A DNA stretch of 64,000 bases from Aeromicrobium endophyticum (GCF_003586285.1 NZ_QUBR01000001.1:1915373-1979372); one strand, 5' to 3'. Positions 9,563 through 19,239 are shown, counted from the first letter of the stretch. Made by a program: numbers and translations. Notes: generated by a model from the sequence alone, not told the origin.

Positions 9563-11071
9563 ATGTCGTCCCCACGCGTCAGCACCGTCGACGGGATGCT
9601 GCAGCGCAGCGCCAGCCGCCACCCCGACCGGACGGCCCTGAGGTTCGCCGACCGCACGTGGACGTACGCCGAGCTCGACGACGCCGTCAGCCGTGCCGCC
9701 CGCGTGCTGCTCGACCTGGGCCTGCGCCACGGAGACCGTGTCGCGACCTACGGACGCAACTCCGACGCCTACCTGCTGGCCTATCTCGGCTGTGCCCGCG
9801 CGGGCCTGGTCCACGTGCCGATCAACTACGCGCTGACCGGTGACGAGCTGACGTACCTCGTCGACGACTCGGGCAGCCGCGCCGTGCTCGTCGATCCGTC
9901 GCTGCAGCCGGCGATCGATGCCGCCGGGGTGGACGTCGAGGTCGTCCTGCCGCTGCGCGACCTCGCGGGCTCGCTGCTCGAGCAGGCGTCGACCGGCGAG
10001 GTGCCGGTGATCGACGTCGAGGTGGCCGACTCCGACCTGGTGCAGCTGCTCTACACGTCGGGCACGACGTCGAAGCCCAAGGGCGCCATGATGACCCACC
10101 GCGCGCTCGTGCACGAGTACGTCTCGTCGATCGTTGCGCTCGACTACGCCGCCGCCGACGAGCCGCTGCACCCCATGCCGCTCTACCACTCGGCGGGCAT
10201 GCACGTGTTCCTGATGCCGTACCTCGCGGTCGGTGCGACCAACCACCTCATGGAGGCGCCCGACATCCCCGAGATCCTGCGCCTGGTCGAGGAGCGCTCG
10301 CTGAGGTCGCTGTTCCTCGCTCCGACCGTGTGGGTGCCGCTGTCCCAGCACGCCGACTTCGCGACCCGCGACCTGTCGAGCCTGCGCAAGGCCTTCTACG
10401 GCGCGTCGATCATGCCGCAGCCCGTCCTACGCCGGCTGCAGGAGGCGCTGCCCGACCTGGGCTTCTGGAACTGCTTCGGCCAGTCCGAGATCGGTCCGCT
10501 CGCGACCGTGCTGCGACCCGAGGAGCACGTCGACCGCTCCGACTCGTGCGGCCGACCCGTGCTGTTCGTCGAGGTCAGGGTCGTGGACGCCGAGGGCGCC
10601 GACGTGCCGGTGGGCGAGCCGGGCGAGGTCGTCTACCGCTCGCCGCAGCTGTGCGAGGGCTACTGGAACAAGCCCGACGAGACCGCCGAGGCGTTCCGCG
10701 ACGGCTGGTTCCACTCCGGCGACCTCGTGCGGGTCGACGACCGCGGGTACCTGACCGTCGTCGACCGCATCAAGGACGTCATCAACACCGGCGGCGTGCT
10801 GGTGGCGTCGCGGGAGGTCGAGGACGTGCTCTACACGCACCCCGCCGTGGCCGAGGTCGCGGTCATCGGCACGCCCGACGACCGGTGGATCGAGGCCGTC
10901 ACGGCGTTCGTCGTCACGTCGGCGCCCGTCACGCCCGACGAGCTGATCGCCCACGCCAAGCAGAGCCTGGCCGGCTTCAAGGTGCCCAAGAGCGTCCACG
11001 TCGTCGACGACCTGCCGCGCAACCAGTCGGGCAAGCTGCTCAAGCGGGTGCTGCGCGACGGCCTCGTGTGA
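9563..11071 (+). CDS. Fatty-acyl-CoA synthetase-like AMP ligase
   Basis: A 502-residue member of the ANL superfamily, expected to activate a carboxylic acid as acyl-AMP and then acyl-CoA. Visible motifs are LLYTSGTTSKPKG (P-loop, about residue 170), the adenylate-binding FGQSE, GWFHSGD (about residue 390) and the C-terminal catalytic lysine in RNQSGKLLK. A GGAGG ribosome binding site lies 6 nt before the ATG. Chain-length specificity is not evident; an isolated FadD-like gene usually serves fatty or aromatic acid activation. It meets the SDR gene tail to tail with no gap. Confidence 0.9.
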   Translation: MSSPRVSTVDGMLQRSASRHPDRTALRFADRTWTYAELDDAVSRAARVLLDLGLRHGDRVATYGRNSDAYLLAYLGCARAGLVHVPINYALTGDELTYLVDDSGSRAVLVDPSLQPAIDAAGVDVEVVLPLRDLAGSLLEQASTGEVPVIDVEVADSDLVQLLYTSGTTSKPKGAMMTHRALVHEYVSSIVALDYAAADEPLHPMPLYHSAGMHVFLMPYLAVGATNHLMEAPDIPEILRLVEERSLRSLFLAPTVWVPLSQHADFATRDLSSLRKAFYGASIMPQPVLRRLQEALPDLGFWNCFGQSEIGPLATVLRPEEHVDRSDSCGRPVLFVEVRVVDAEGADVPVGEPGEVVYRSPQLCEGYWNKPDETAEAFRDGWFHSGDLVRVDDRGYLTVVDRIKDVINTGGVLVASREVEDVLYTHPAVAEVAVIGTPDDRWIEAVTAFVVTSAPVTPDELIAHAKQSLAGFKVPKSVHVVDDLPRNQSGKLLKRVLRDGLV

Positions 11072-11809
11072 CTACGGCTCGCGGTGCACCTTGTGCTGGG
11101 CTGCCTGCGCGAGCGGCTTGACCACCAGCAGGTCGATGTTGACGTGGTGGGGCCGCGTGGCGACCCAGGCGATCGTGTCGGCGACGTCCTCGGCGACCAG
11201 CGGCTGGCGGACGCCGGCGTAGATCGCGTCGGCGCGGGCGGTGTCGCCGCCGAAGCGGTTGAGCGAGAACTCGTCGGTGCGGACCATCCCCGGCGCGATC
11301 TCGGTGACGCGCACCGGCTGGCCGTTGAGCTCGAGGCGCAGGGTCTCGGTCATCGCCGTGACGCCGTGCTTGGCCGCGGTGTAGCCGCCGCCGCCCTCGT
11401 AGGTGACGTGACCGGCGGTGGAGCCGAGGTTGATGAGGGTGCCGGCGCCGCTGGCGACCAGGGCCGGCAGCAGCGCGCGGGTGACCAGCAGCGTGCCGAT
11501 CACGTTGACCTCGTACATGCGGCGCCAGTCGGCGGGGTCGCCGGACGAGACCGGGTCGGTGCCGAGGGCGCCGCCGGCGTTGTTGAGCAGCAGGTCGAGC
11601 GTGGGCCCGACGGCGTCCGCCAGGTCGGACACCTGCGTCTCGTCGGTGACGTCGCACGTCACGGCGGTGCCGCCGATCTCGGCGGCGAGCGCCTCGATGC
11701 GCTCGGTGCGGCGGGCCACGCAGAACACGTGGTACCCCTCGGCGGCCAGGGCACGGGCGGAGGCGGCGCCGATGCCACTGCTGGCTCCGGTCACGACGGC
11801 GGTAGGCAT
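11072..11809 (-). CDS. Short-chain dehydrogenase/reductase (SDR)
   Basis: A 245-residue classical SDR that oxidises or reduces an alcohol/carbonyl with NAD(P)H. The cofactor motif TGASSGIG is at the N-terminus, NNAGG follows at about residue 80, and the catalytic triad is Ser in NLGSTAG with YTAAK. The start at 11809 (MPTAVVTG) is the only one consistent with the Rossmann fold; the open frame extends to 12091 over the mshA start. The substrate is unknown. Confidence 0.9.
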   Translation of the reverse strand: MPTAVVTGASSGIGAASARALAAEGYHVFCVARRTERIEALAAEIGGTAVTCDVTDETQVSDLADAVGPTLDLLLNNAGGALGTDPVSSGDPADWRRMYEVNVIGTLLVTRALLPALVASGAGTLINLGSTAGHVTYEGGGGYTAAKHGVTAMTETLRLELNGQPVRVTEIAPGMVRTDEFSLNRFGGDTARADAIYAGVRQPLVAEDVADTIAWVATRPHHVNIDLLVVKPLAQAAQHKVHREP

Positions 11810-11884
11810 GTACCCATCGTCGCAGACGGTTGCGGGTGCACGCTGAGGAGCAGGTGGGACGATGGGAGCGAAAGGTGGGTGCAC

Positions 11885-13138
11885 ATGCTCAGGCGAATCG
11901 CCATGCTCTCTGCGCACACGTCGCCGCTGGAGCAGCCCGGCGACGGCGATGCGGGCGGCATGAACGTCTACGTGCTCGAGCTGTCGCGTCAGCTCGCGGC
12001 GCGGGGCATCGAGGTCGAGATCTTCACCCGCGCCACCTCGCGGCACCAGCCCGCCGTGCACGACGTCGAGCCGGGCATCCTCGTGCACCACGTCGCCGCG
12101 GGCCCGTTCGAGGGTCTCGAGAAGAACGACCTCCCGTCACAGCTGTGCTCGTTCGTGCGTGACGTCCTGCGGGCCGAGGTCGAGCGCGAGCCGGGCCACT
12201 TCGACCTCGTCCACTCGCACTACTGGTTGTCGGGCCAGGTCGGCACGGTGGCCCGCGAGCGGTGGGACGTCCCGCTCGTCCACACGATGCACACGATGGC
12301 CAAGGTCAAGAACGCGATGCTCGCCGACGGCGACGCCGCCGAGCCCATCGGCCGTGTCTACGGCGAGGAGGAGATCGTCCGTCTCGCCGACCGGCTGATC
12401 GCCAACACGTCCGAAGAGCGTCGCGAGCTCATCGAGCTGTACGGCGCCGCGCCCGAGCGGGTCGCGGTGGTGCACCCTGGTGTCGACCTCGCGGTGTTCA
12501 CGCCCGGCCGGCACGACGACGCACGCCGTCGCCTCGGCATCGCCCCCGACGCCGCGCTGCTGCTGTTCGCCGGCCGCATCCAACCGCTCAAGGCCCCCGA
12601 CGTGGTGCTGCGTGCCGCCGCGGAGATGCTGGCCCGCGACCCCGCCCTGCGGTCGCGGCTCGTCGTCGCAGTGGTCGGTGGAGCCTCGGGCTCGGGCCTC
12701 GACCAGCCCACCGCCCTGGCCGATCTCAGCGACGAGCTCGGCATCGCCGACGTCGTCCGGTTCGTGCCCACCGTCGCGCAGCGCGAGCTCGCCGACTGGT
12801 ACGCCGCGGCCTCGGTGGTCTGCGTGCCCTCGTACAACGAGTCGTTCGGGCTGGTCGCGATCGAGGCGCAGGCCTGTGGCACGCCCGTCGTCGCGGCCCG
12901 CGTCGGCGGGCTGTCGACGTCGGTGTCGGACGGCGTCACGGGCGTGCTGATCGACGGGCACGACCCCGTCGACTACGCCGCGGCGATCCACCACCTGCTC
13001 ACCGACCCCAGCGCGCGCGAGGCGATGAGCCACAAGGCCGTCCGCCACGCCGAGGGATTCGGCTGGGACGTCACCGCCGACCGCACGCTCGGCGTCTACG
13101 TCGATGCCGTCATCGCCCGCCAGGAGGCACTCGCATGA
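11885..13138 (+). CDS. mshA: D-inositol-3-phosphate glycosyltransferase (mycothiol step 1)
   Basis: Predicted to transfer GlcNAc from UDP-GlcNAc to 1L-myo-inositol 1-phosphate, the first step of mycothiol synthesis. It is a 417-residue GT-B, family 4 enzyme. The N-terminal donor/acceptor loop [22 protein letters not shown], the nucleotide-binding [12 protein letters not shown] and the E-x7-E motif ESFGLVAIE are all present. ATG 11885 is preceded by AAGGTGG; the frame is open much further upstream, but that region is antisense to the SDR gene. The downstream order YbjN then gpmA, senX3 and regX3 matches mycobacterial mshA. Confidence 0.93.
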   Translation: MLRRIAMLSAHTSPLEQPGDGDAGGMNVYVLELSRQLAARGIEVEIFTRATSRHQPAVHDVEPGILVHHVAAGPFEGLEKNDLPSQLCSFVRDVLRAEVEREPGHFDLVHSHYWLSGQVGTVARERWDVPLVHTMHTMAKVKNAMLADGDAAEPIGRVYGEEEIVRLADRLIANTSEERRELIELYGAAPERVAVVHPGVDLAVFTPGRHDDARRRLGIAPDAALLLFAGRIQPLKAPDVVLRAAAEMLARDPALRSRLVVAVVGGASGSGLDQPTALADLSDELGIADVVRFVPTVAQRELADWYAAASVVCVPSYNESFGLVAIEAQACGTPVVAARVGGLSTSVSDGVTGVLIDGHDPVDYAAAIHHLLTDPSAREAMSHKAVRHAEGFGWDVTADRTLGVYVDAVIARQEALA

Positions 13139-13629
13139 CCGACACGACCGCCGCAGACGTCCGCCGCACCATCATCGACACCCTCGAGGCGTCGTCGCTG
13201 GCCTACACCGAGCACCAGACCGGCGTCTTCGAGGTGACGCTGCCGGGGGAGCGCAAGCTGCAGACGACGTGCCGTCTCGACATCGGCCGGCACGCGCTCG
13301 GCATCCACGCCTTCGTGGCCCGCAACCCCGACGAGAACCACCAGGTCGTCTACCGCTGGCTGCTCGAGCGCAACCTCAAGATGTTCGGGGTCGCGTTCGC
13401 GGTCGACACGGCGGGCGACATCTACCTCGACGGCCGGGTGCCCCTCGAGTCGGTGACGCCCGACGAGCTCGACCGCCTGCTCGGATCGGTGCTGACGTAC
13501 GCCGACGAGTCGTTCAACACGATCCTCGAGCTGGGGTTCGCCAGCTCGATCCGCAAGGAGTGGCAGTGGCGCGAGTCGCGGGGCGAGTCGACCCGCAACC
13601 TCGACGCTTTCAAGCACCTCAAGCCCTGA
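13135..13629 (+). CDS. YbjN-domain protein
   Basis: A 164-residue protein of the YbjN family, which has a tetratricopeptide/secretion-chaperone-like alpha-beta fold. Known members are linked to stress response, and a homologue (Rv0487) follows mshA in mycobacteria. The body carries [20 protein letters not shown] and a C-terminal [19 protein letters not shown] typical of the actinobacterial subgroup. Its start overlaps the mshA stop by 4 nt, which suggests a shared role, possibly in thiol metabolism. The function is not established. Confidence 0.85.
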   Translation: MTDTTAADVRRTIIDTLEASSLAYTEHQTGVFEVTLPGERKLQTTCRLDIGRHALGIHAFVARNPDENHQVVYRWLLERNLKMFGVAFAVDTAGDIYLDGRVPLESVTPDELDRLLGSVLTYADESFNTILELGFASSIRKEWQWRESRGESTRNLDAFKHLKP

Positions 13630-13689
13630 GGTCCGGGCCCTGCGCACCGGGCCGTGCCGCACGGCTCCGCGTCGCGTAGCGTTGACGTC

Positions 13690-14295
13690 GTGAAGGTCAT
13701 CGTGTTCGCCGACGTGACGGACCCGTGGGCCTACATCGGGGCCACGCGATTCGAGCGGGCGGCCGCGATGTTCTCGATCCTGACGGGCGAGCCGGTCGAG
13801 ATGACGTTCCGGGCGTTCCAGGTGCCCGTCGACGACTCCGACGACGCTCGCGCTCGCGTGGTGGCCGCAGCCAAGATCACCGGCATCGACCTCGACTTCG
13901 ACGACGTCCTCGCGGCCGACTCCTTCGACGCGTGGCGCCTGCTCACCTGGGCCGACGAGGCCGGGCCGGGCTTCCAGCGCGACCTGGCGCACCAGCTGTG
14001 GCGGGCGCACTTCCTCGAGGGCGCCGACATCGCCGATCCGTTCACCCTCGCCACCCGCGCCGCGCTCGTGGGCCTCGAGCTCGAGACCGCCGAGGCGCTG
14101 CTGGCCAGCACGGAGTACGCCGACGAGGTGCGTACGCAGAACGAGACGGGCCAGTCGCTCGCCATCGACGCGCTCCCGTACGTCGTGGTCGATCAGCGGT
14201 GGACGCTCGAGGGCATGCAGTCGCAGAACGACTACGTGCAGGCGCTGAGCCAGATGTACTCCGAGCAGCAGGGCGACTCCTCGTCCGACGCGTGA
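13690..14295 (+). CDS. DsbA/FrnE-like thioredoxin-fold protein lacking the CxxC motif
   Basis: A 201-residue cytoplasmic protein with the DsbA-type fold: a beta-strand VKVIVFADV, then the active-site region, an all-helical insertion, and the cis-Pro segment LPYVVVDQRW late in the chain. In FrnE-type relatives the active site reads CPWC; here the same position reads D-P-W-A (VTDPWAYIG), so both cysteines are gone and disulfide chemistry is unlikely. Relatives include glutathione- or mycothiol-linked isomerases and reductases. TAGCGT ends 7 nt before GTG 13690, supporting a leaderless start. Confidence 0.75.
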   Translation: MKVIVFADVTDPWAYIGATRFERAAAMFSILTGEPVEMTFRAFQVPVDDSDDARARVVAAAKITGIDLDFDDVLAADSFDAWRLLTWADEAGPGFQRDLAHQLWRAHFLEGADIADPFTLATRAALVGLELETAEALLASTEYADEVRTQNETGQSLAIDALPYVVVDQRWTLEGMQSQNDYVQALSQMYSEQQGDSSSDA

Positions 14296-14312
14296 CCCCA
14301 TAGGCTCAAGGC

Positions 14313-15056
14313 ATGAGCACTCTCATCCTTCTGCGTCACGGTCACAGCGAGTGGAACGCCAAGAACCTCTTCACCGGTTGGGTCGACGTCGACCTCAACG
14401 AGCAGGGCGTCGACGAGGCGCACAAGGGCGCGTCCATGCTGGCCGAGGCCGGCCTGCTGCCCGACGTCTCGCACACGTCGCTGCTGCGTCGCGCGATCCG
14501 CACGTCCCAGATCGTGCTGGACGGCATCGACCGGCACTGGATCCCGGTCAAGCGGTCGTGGCGACTCAACGAGCGCCACTACGGCGCGCTGCAGGGCAAG
14601 GACAAGAAGGCCACGCTCGAGCAGTACGGCGAGGAGCAGTTCATGACCTGGCGCCGGTCGTACGACACGCCGCCGCCGGCGATCGCTGACGACGACGAGT
14701 TCAGCCAGGCTGCCGACCCCCGCTACGCCGCGCTGCCCGACGAGCTGCTGCCGCGCACCGAGGCCCTGGCCCAGGTGCTCGACCGCATGCTCCCGTACTG
14801 GTACGACGCGATCGTCCCCGACCTGCTCGACGGCAAGGTCGTGCTCGTGACGGCCCACGGCAACTCGCTGCGGGCGCTCGTCAAGCACCTCGACGGGCTG
14901 GGCGAGGAGGAGGTCGTGGGGCTCAACATCCCCACCGGCATCCCGCTGGTCTACGAGCTCGACGCCGACCTGCGTCCCACCGTCAAGGGTGGCCAGTACC
15001 TCGACCCCGCCGCCGCCGAGGCCGCCATCGCGGCCGTGGCGAACCAAGGGCGCTGA
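14313..15056 (+). CDS. gpmA: 2,3-bisphosphoglycerate-dependent phosphoglycerate mutase
   Basis: A glycolytic enzyme converting 3-phosphoglycerate to 2-phosphoglycerate. The phosphohistidine motif [10 protein letters not shown] is at residues 6-15, followed by LFTGW, and the second catalytic His lies in TAHGNSLR. The 247-residue length is standard. TAGGCT ends 6 nt before the ATG. Its place next to senX3-regX3 is as in M. tuberculosis (gpm1). Confidence 0.97.
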   Translation: MSTLILLRHGHSEWNAKNLFTGWVDVDLNEQGVDEAHKGASMLAEAGLLPDVSHTSLLRRAIRTSQIVLDGIDRHWIPVKRSWRLNERHYGALQGKDKKATLEQYGEEQFMTWRRSYDTPPPAIADDDEFSQAADPRYAALPDELLPRTEALAQVLDRMLPYWYDAIVPDLLDGKVVLVTAHGNSLRALVKHLDGLGEEEVVGLNIPTGIPLVYELDADLRPTVKGGQYLDPAAAEAAIAAVANQGR

Positions 15057-15081
15057 CGCGCCGCTCGTCCCTCGCGGCCCC

Positions 15082-15135
15082 AGCGGTTCGTCCCTCCCCC
15101 ACTCGCTGCGCTCGCGGGAGGTGCCCCCAACCGCT
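15082..15135. repeat. Imperfect palindrome between convergent gpmA and regX3
   Basis: Outer arms AGCGGTT (15082-15088) and AACCGCT (15129-15135) enclose an inner C-rich/G-rich stem around CTCGCTGCGCTCGCG. It lies between gpmA (+) and regX3 (-) and can serve as a bidirectional terminator. Similar 'gcgctcgcggg' intergenic palindromes are common in Actinobacteria. Confidence 0.5.
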
Positions 15136-15221
15136 GCCGGGCTTCGCCCGGGCGTCTGTCTTCGCTCGCTGGAGCTCGCTCGACCTGTGATTGGGGCAAC
15201 GGGTTGAGTGAGCCGCGCGCC

Positions 15222-15902
15222 CTAGCTGTCGTACTTGTAGCCGAGGCCTCTCACGGTGGTCAGGGTGACGGGGTTGGTGGGATCGGGCTCGATCTTGGCG
15301 CGCAGGCGCTTGACGTGGACGTCGAGCGTCTTGGTGTCGCCCACGTAGTCGGCGCCCCACACCCGGTCGATGAGCTGTCCGCGGGTCAGCACGCGGCCGG
15401 GGTTGCGCAGGAAGTACTCGAGCAGCTCGAACTCCTTGAGCGGGAACTTGGTCTCGGAGCCGTCGATCGTCACCAGGTGCCGGTCGACGTCCATGCGCAC
15501 ACGGCCCGCCTCGAGCGAGGCGCTGTCGTCGATCTCGTCGCCGGCACCCCGTCGCAGCACGGCGCGGATGCGGGCGACGAGCTCGCGGGGCGAGTACGGC
15601 TTGGTGACGTAGTCGTCGGCGCCCAGCTCGAGCCCGACGACCTTGTCGACCTCGGTGTCCTTGGCGCTGACCATGATGATCGGCACCGACGACGTCTGCC
15701 GGATGGTGCGGCACACCTCGGTGCCCGACAGGCCCGGCAGCATCAGGTCGAGCAGGACGATGTCGGCTCCGCCACGGTCGAACTCGGTCAGCGCGTCGGG
15801 GCCCGTCTCGGCGATGGCGACGTCGAAGCCCTCCTTGCGCAGCACGTACGACAGTGCCTCGCTGTAGCTCGTCTCGTCCTCGACGACCAGTACCTTCGTC
15901 AC
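15222..15902 (-). CDS. regX3: Response regulator RegX3 (OmpR/PhoB family)
   Basis: A DNA-binding response regulator for phosphate limitation. The receiver domain (residues 1-115) has VVEDE at the start, the phosphorylated Asp in LLDLMLPG, and the conserved Lys in YVTKPYSPREL. The C-terminal winged helix (about 130-226) ends with TLTTVRGLGYKY, close to mycobacterial RegX3. It overlaps the senX3 stop by 4 nt. A tandem GTTCACC-type box upstream of the divergent phoU is its probable binding site. Confidence 0.95.
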   Translation of the reverse strand: MTKVLVVEDETSYSEALSYVLRKEGFDVAIAETGPDALTEFDRGGADIVLLDLMLPGLSGTEVCRTIRQTSSVPIIMVSAKDTEVDKVVGLELGADDYVTKPYSPRELVARIRAVLRRGAGDEIDDSASLEAGRVRMDVDRHLVTIDGSETKFPLKEFELLEYFLRNPGRVLTRGQLIDRVWGADYVGDTKTLDVHVKRLRAKIEPDPTNPVTLTTVRGLGYKYDS

Positions 15903-17050
15903 GCTCGGTTCCTCTCAGAGTCTTCATCGATGTCGTGCTGGAACGCCGGCAGCACGAGGGTGAACGACGAGCCGAGTCCGGGCTCGCTCCACACCTCGAC
16001 GGTGCCGCCGTTGCTGGCGGCGACGTGCTTGACGATCGACAGACCCAGCCCCGTCCCGCCGGTGGCCCGGGCCCGGGCCGGGTCGACGCGGTAGAACCGC
16101 TCGAAGATGCGGTCGAGCTCCTCGCCGGGGATGCCGATGCCGTTGTCGGTGACGGTCAGCCGCACGTCGCCGTCGTCGAGCAGAGCCGTCACGGTGACCC
16201 GTGAGCCCTCGGGGCTGTAAGTCACGGCGTTCTCGACCAGGTTGCTGACGGCGGCGTGCAGCTGCGACCGGTCGCCGTGCACCTGCAGGTCGGGCTCGAC
16301 CGACGTGACGATGTCGATCTTCTTGTGCTCGGCCTCGGTCGCGGAGTGCTCGCAGGCCTCGCCGACGAGCTCGCCGACCTTGATGGCCGTGGCGTCGTCG
16401 CTGAGGATGTCGTTCTGCAGGCGCGACAGGTCGATGATCTGCTGCACGAGCCGGGTGAGTCGCTCGCTCTCGAGGTGCATGCGGCTGGAGAAGCGCACGA
16501 CCGCCTCGGGATCGTCCTTGGCCTCGCCGACGGCCTCGGCCAGCAGGTTGAGCGCGCCCACCGGCGTCTTGAGCTCGTGGCTGACGTTGGCGACGAAGTC
16601 GCGGCGGATCGACTCGACGCGCTGCTCGCGCGTGCGGTCGTCGGCGAGCACGAGGATCAGGCGGGACGTCAGCGGAGCGACGCGGGCGTGGATGTAGGCC
16701 GTCGTGCCGCGCTTGGGCTGCAGGGAGATGTCGGCCTCGCGCACCTGACCGTCGCGGCGCACCTGGCGCACCAGGGCCATGAGCTCGTCGGGCTCGAGAC
16801 GGTCGTCGTTGATGATGCCCATCGCGAAGGCCGGAGCCGACGCCTTCACGACCGTGTCGGCGGAGTCGATGAGGACCGCGGAGGAGGAGAGCACCGACAG
16901 GACGAGCTCGACGCCGGGGGGGACGACGGGGGCAGGCTGCTCGGCCACGGTGTGCTGCGTCCTCTCGCTGAATCTCCACAGGTACGTGATCATGGCTCCG
17001 ACGACGGCACCGATCGCTCCCGCGATCACGAGGCCTGCGCTGATGTCCAC
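15899..17050 (-). CDS. senX3: Sensor histidine kinase SenX3
   Basis: The membrane-bound partner of RegX3, 383 residues. An N-terminal membrane helix (residues 3-24) is followed by a PAS-like domain, the HisKA box FVANVSHELKTPVGAL with the phospho-accepting His, and the ATPase motifs N (NLVENAVTYS), G1 (DNGIGIP) and G2 (GTGLGLSIVKH). GTG 17050 is chosen because TACGAT (complement of 17057-17062) ends 6 nt upstream and the helix begins directly after it; the open frame reaches 17185. Unlike M. tuberculosis, no repeat separates it from regX3. Confidence 0.94.
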   Translation of the reverse strand: MDISAGLVIAGAIGAVVGAMITYLWRFSERTQHTVAEQPAPVVPPGVELVLSVLSSSAVLIDSADTVVKASAPAFAMGIINDDRLEPDELMALVRQVRRDGQVREADISLQPKRGTTAYIHARVAPLTSRLILVLADDRTREQRVESIRRDFVANVSHELKTPVGALNLLAEAVGEAKDDPEAVVRFSSRMHLESERLTRLVQQIIDLSRLQNDILSDDATAIKVGELVGEACEHSATEAEHKKIDIVTSVEPDLQVHGDRSQLHAAVSNLVENAVTYSPEGSRVTVTALLDDGDVRLTVTDNGIGIPGEELDRIFERFYRVDPARARATGGTGLGLSIVKHVAASNGGTVEVWSEPGLGSSFTLVLPAFQHDIDEDSERNRA

Positions 17051-17121
17051 ACGATGATCGTAGGGGGCGGTCCCGCTGGCGGACGTCCACCGAGGCCCGC
17101 GGCGACAGTGCTTTCGGCTGG

Positions 17122-17160
17122 CGTTCACGCCCCGTTCACCGGGGGTCGCCGTGCGTTCAC
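17122..17160. promoter_or_regulatory. PHO box: four direct repeats of GTTCACC type
   Basis: GTTCACG (17122), GTTCACC (17133), GTCGCCG (17144) and GTTCACC (17154) follow each other at 11, 11 and 10 nt. This is the spacing of actinobacterial PhoP/RegX3 direct-repeat units. It lies between divergent senX3 and phoU, just upstream of the phoU -10 box TACGGT, so it can autoregulate both. Confidence 0.75.
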
Positions 17161-17183
17161 CCGCCCTCCCTACGGTGGGTGTC

Positions 17184-17825
17184 ATGCGCGATCAGTATTA
17201 CGAACAGCTCGACGCCATCGTCGACGACCTGGTGGACCTGACCGGAACCGTCCGCGGTGCCGTCGCCGACGCGACCAAGGCGCTGCTGCAGGCAGACGGC
17301 CAGATCGCGGAGTCGGTCATCGCCGGCGACAAGGTCATCGACGAGGCCACCGAGACCATCGAGGAGCGCACCCTGCTGCTCCTCGCCACCCAGCAGCCGG
17401 TCGCCACCGACCTGCGCCAGCTCGTCGCGACCCTGCGGATGCTGGCCGACCTGCAGCGGATGGGCGACCTGTCCGTCCACGTCGCCAAGATCGCGCGGCG
17501 ACGGATGCCCGAGTCGGCTGTGCCGGCGCACCTGCACCCGACGATCCTGTCGATGGCGTCGGTCGCCGACTCGATGATCGACTCGGCCTCGCGCATCGTG
17601 GCCAACCGCGACGTCGCCAAGGCGGCGCAGCTCGAGGCCGAGGACGACGAGATGGACCAGCTGCGCAAGGAGCTGTTCCGGGCCCTGCTCGGCGACTCGT
17701 GGGACCACGGCGTCGAGCCGGCGGTCGACATCGCGCTGCTCGGTCGCTACTACGAGCGCATCGGCGACCACGCCGTCTCGATGGCTCGCCGCGTCGTCTA
17801 CCTGGTCACCGGCCAGCTGAGCTGA
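17184..17825 (+). CDS. phoU: Phosphate-signalling protein PhoU
   Basis: A 213-residue all-helical protein made of two PhoU repeats with the metal-cluster patterns (E/D)xxxD: residues around DKVIDEATETIEE in repeat 1 and GRYYERIGDHAVSMAR in repeat 2. It links the Pst transporter state to the SenX3 kinase and damps the phosphate response. ATG 17184 is supported by TACGGT 7 nt upstream; the open frame starts at 17151 inside the PHO box. No pst genes lie nearby. Confidence 0.95.
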   Translation: MRDQYYEQLDAIVDDLVDLTGTVRGAVADATKALLQADGQIAESVIAGDKVIDEATETIEERTLLLLATQQPVATDLRQLVATLRMLADLQRMGDLSVHVAKIARRRMPESAVPAHLHPTILSMASVADSMIDSASRIVANRDVAKAAQLEAEDDEMDQLRKELFRALLGDSWDHGVEPAVDIALLGRYYERIGDHAVSMARRVVYLVTGQLS

Positions 17826-17877
17826 ACCCCGCCCGCCCCGGCGTCCTCCCGCGAGGACGGCTGAGGGCCACGAACCA

Positions 17878-17912
17878 CGAACCCCCCGCTGCCTGCCGCA
17901 GCGGGGGGTTCG
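17878..17912 (+). terminator. Strong hairpin terminator after phoU
   Basis: A perfect 15-bp stem (17878-17892 with 17898-17912) has a 5-nt CTGCC loop and continues as a weaker outer stem. It lies between phoU (+) and the convergent lipoprotein gene (-), so it can work both ways. Confidence 0.85.
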
Positions 17913-17945
17913 TCGTGCTCGTGGTCGGCCGTGCGTGGCCGCTGC

Positions 17946-18491
17946 CTACTCGGTGCCGGTGCCGCTGACGGCCTTGGGCACGATGCCGTCGCCGCCGGCG
18001 ACGTCCTCGTACTCGGCGGCGTGCTCGGCGCGGGCGACCACCGGCGCGTCGACGACGAGCTCGGAGGAGTCGCTGAAGGTGTAGGTGACGTCGACGTAGT
18101 CGCCCGGCTCGGCACCGGAGGTGACCACGAAGACGCTGTCGGGCGCCTCGCCGCCGATCGTGGTGAGCACGCGGCTGGGAAGCGTCAGGGGGGCCTTGGG
18201 CTTGCGCACCGTGAGGGTCTTGCCCTGCTGATCGGTGACCGTGACGCCCGTGAGGGTCTGATCGGTCTTGAGGTTGCTGACCACGGCGGCCGACAGGGTC
18301 GCCGACCCGTCGCGGTTGGCCACGAGGAGCGTGTTGTGCGACTCGACCTGTCCGCGCACGTTGGTGCCCACGGCGGGCTGGTAGACCTGGTTGGTCTGGG
18401 CGCCGAAGCTCGTCCCACAGGCGGTCAGGCTCAGGCCGGCGACCGCGGTCAGGGAGACGGCGATCAGACGGCGACGGGCTGCGTGGCTCAC
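17946..18491 (-). CDS. LpqE-like lipoprotein
   Basis: A 181-residue exported lipoprotein: a signal peptide with basic start and hydrophobic core, ending in the lipobox LTAC (Cys about residue 25). The mature part is beta-rich with no Cys and may be related to copper-chaperone-like immunoglobulin folds. A lipoprotein divergent from carD is also found in M. tuberculosis (LpqE), which is the basis for the name. The function is unknown. It begins with GTG at 18491. The 248-nt gap to carD holds the two divergent promoters. Confidence 0.72.
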   Translation of the reverse strand: MSHAARRRLIAVSLTAVAGLSLTACGTSFGAQTNQVYQPAVGTNVRGQVESHNTLLVANRDGSATLSAAVVSNLKTDQTLTGVTVTDQQGKTLTVRKPKAPLTLPSRVLTTIGGEAPDSVFVVTSGAEPGDYVDVTYTFSDSSELVVDAPVVARAEHAAEYEDVAGGDGIVPKAVSGTGTE

Positions 18492-18739
18492 CGGGTCACT
18501 ACTTTCGTCGAAGGGTCAGCGTCGAGGGGCTGCGAGTCGATCGGGCGCGGGCTGCGCGGCCGTCCGCGAGTGGGACGGCAGCGGGTCGCACGACCCGCCT
18601 CGATGGTATCCGAGACCTCGGTGGAGCATGCCTTTGACCTGCTCACAGGTCGTCTGCTATGGCGTCCATGCCCTGAAAGCGCAGGGGTGGTTGTGGGTTC
18701 CTCATGGTATTCTTGGAATCTACGAAGGGTGTTTTCTCT

Positions 18740-19225
18740 ATGACTTTTACTGTCGGCGAAACCGTTGTCTATCCCAATCACGGCGCTGCAGTCATCGAGG
18801 ACATCGAGACCCGGACGATCAAGGGCGAGGAGCGTGATTACCTCGTGCTGCGCATCGTCTCGCAGAACGATCTGGTCGTCCGCGTCCCCGCGTGCAACCT
18901 TGATCTTGTCGGGGTTCGCGACGTCGTCGACGAAGCAGGCCTCGAGCGGGTGTTCGGGGTCCTCCGTGCCGAGCACGTCGAAGAACCGACCAACTGGTCC
19001 CGGCGCTACAAGGCGAACCTCGAGAAGCTGCACTCCGGCGACGTGCTGAAGGTCGCCGAGGTCGTGCGCGACCTGTGGCGCCGCGATCACGAGCGCGGAC
19101 TGTCCGCCGGTGAGAAGCGCATGCTGGCCAAGGCTCGCCAGATCCTGGTGTCCGAGCTGGCGCTGGCCGAGAAGACCAACGAGGACAAGGCCGAGACGCG
19201 TCTCGACGAGGTCCTCGCGTCCTGA
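18740..19225 (+). CDS. carD: RNA polymerase-binding transcription factor CarD
   Basis: A 161-residue global regulator that binds the RNA polymerase beta subunit and stabilises open complexes at rRNA and many other promoters. The Tudor-like RNAP-interaction domain occupies residues 1-55 ([18 protein letters not shown]) and the helical DNA-binding domain with its conserved Trp lies in [20 protein letters not shown] 18740 has GAAGG about 12 nt upstream; the frame is open from 18704. carD followed by isoprenoid genes is usual in Actinobacteria. Confidence 0.97.
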   Translation: MTFTVGETVVYPNHGAAVIEDIETRTIKGEERDYLVLRIVSQNDLVVRVPACNLDLVGVRDVVDEAGLERVFGVLRAEHVEEPTNWSRRYKANLEKLHSGDVLKVAEVVRDLWRRDHERGLSAGEKRMLAKARQILVSELALAEKTNEDKAETRLDEVLAS

Positions 19226-19239
19226 TCTGACGCTCGCAC

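Noticed and set aside
7692..9575. 627-residue minus-strand open frame opposite the MFS gene
   Set aside because: Shadow frame made mostly of Arg, His, Gly and Asp; no recognisable domain.
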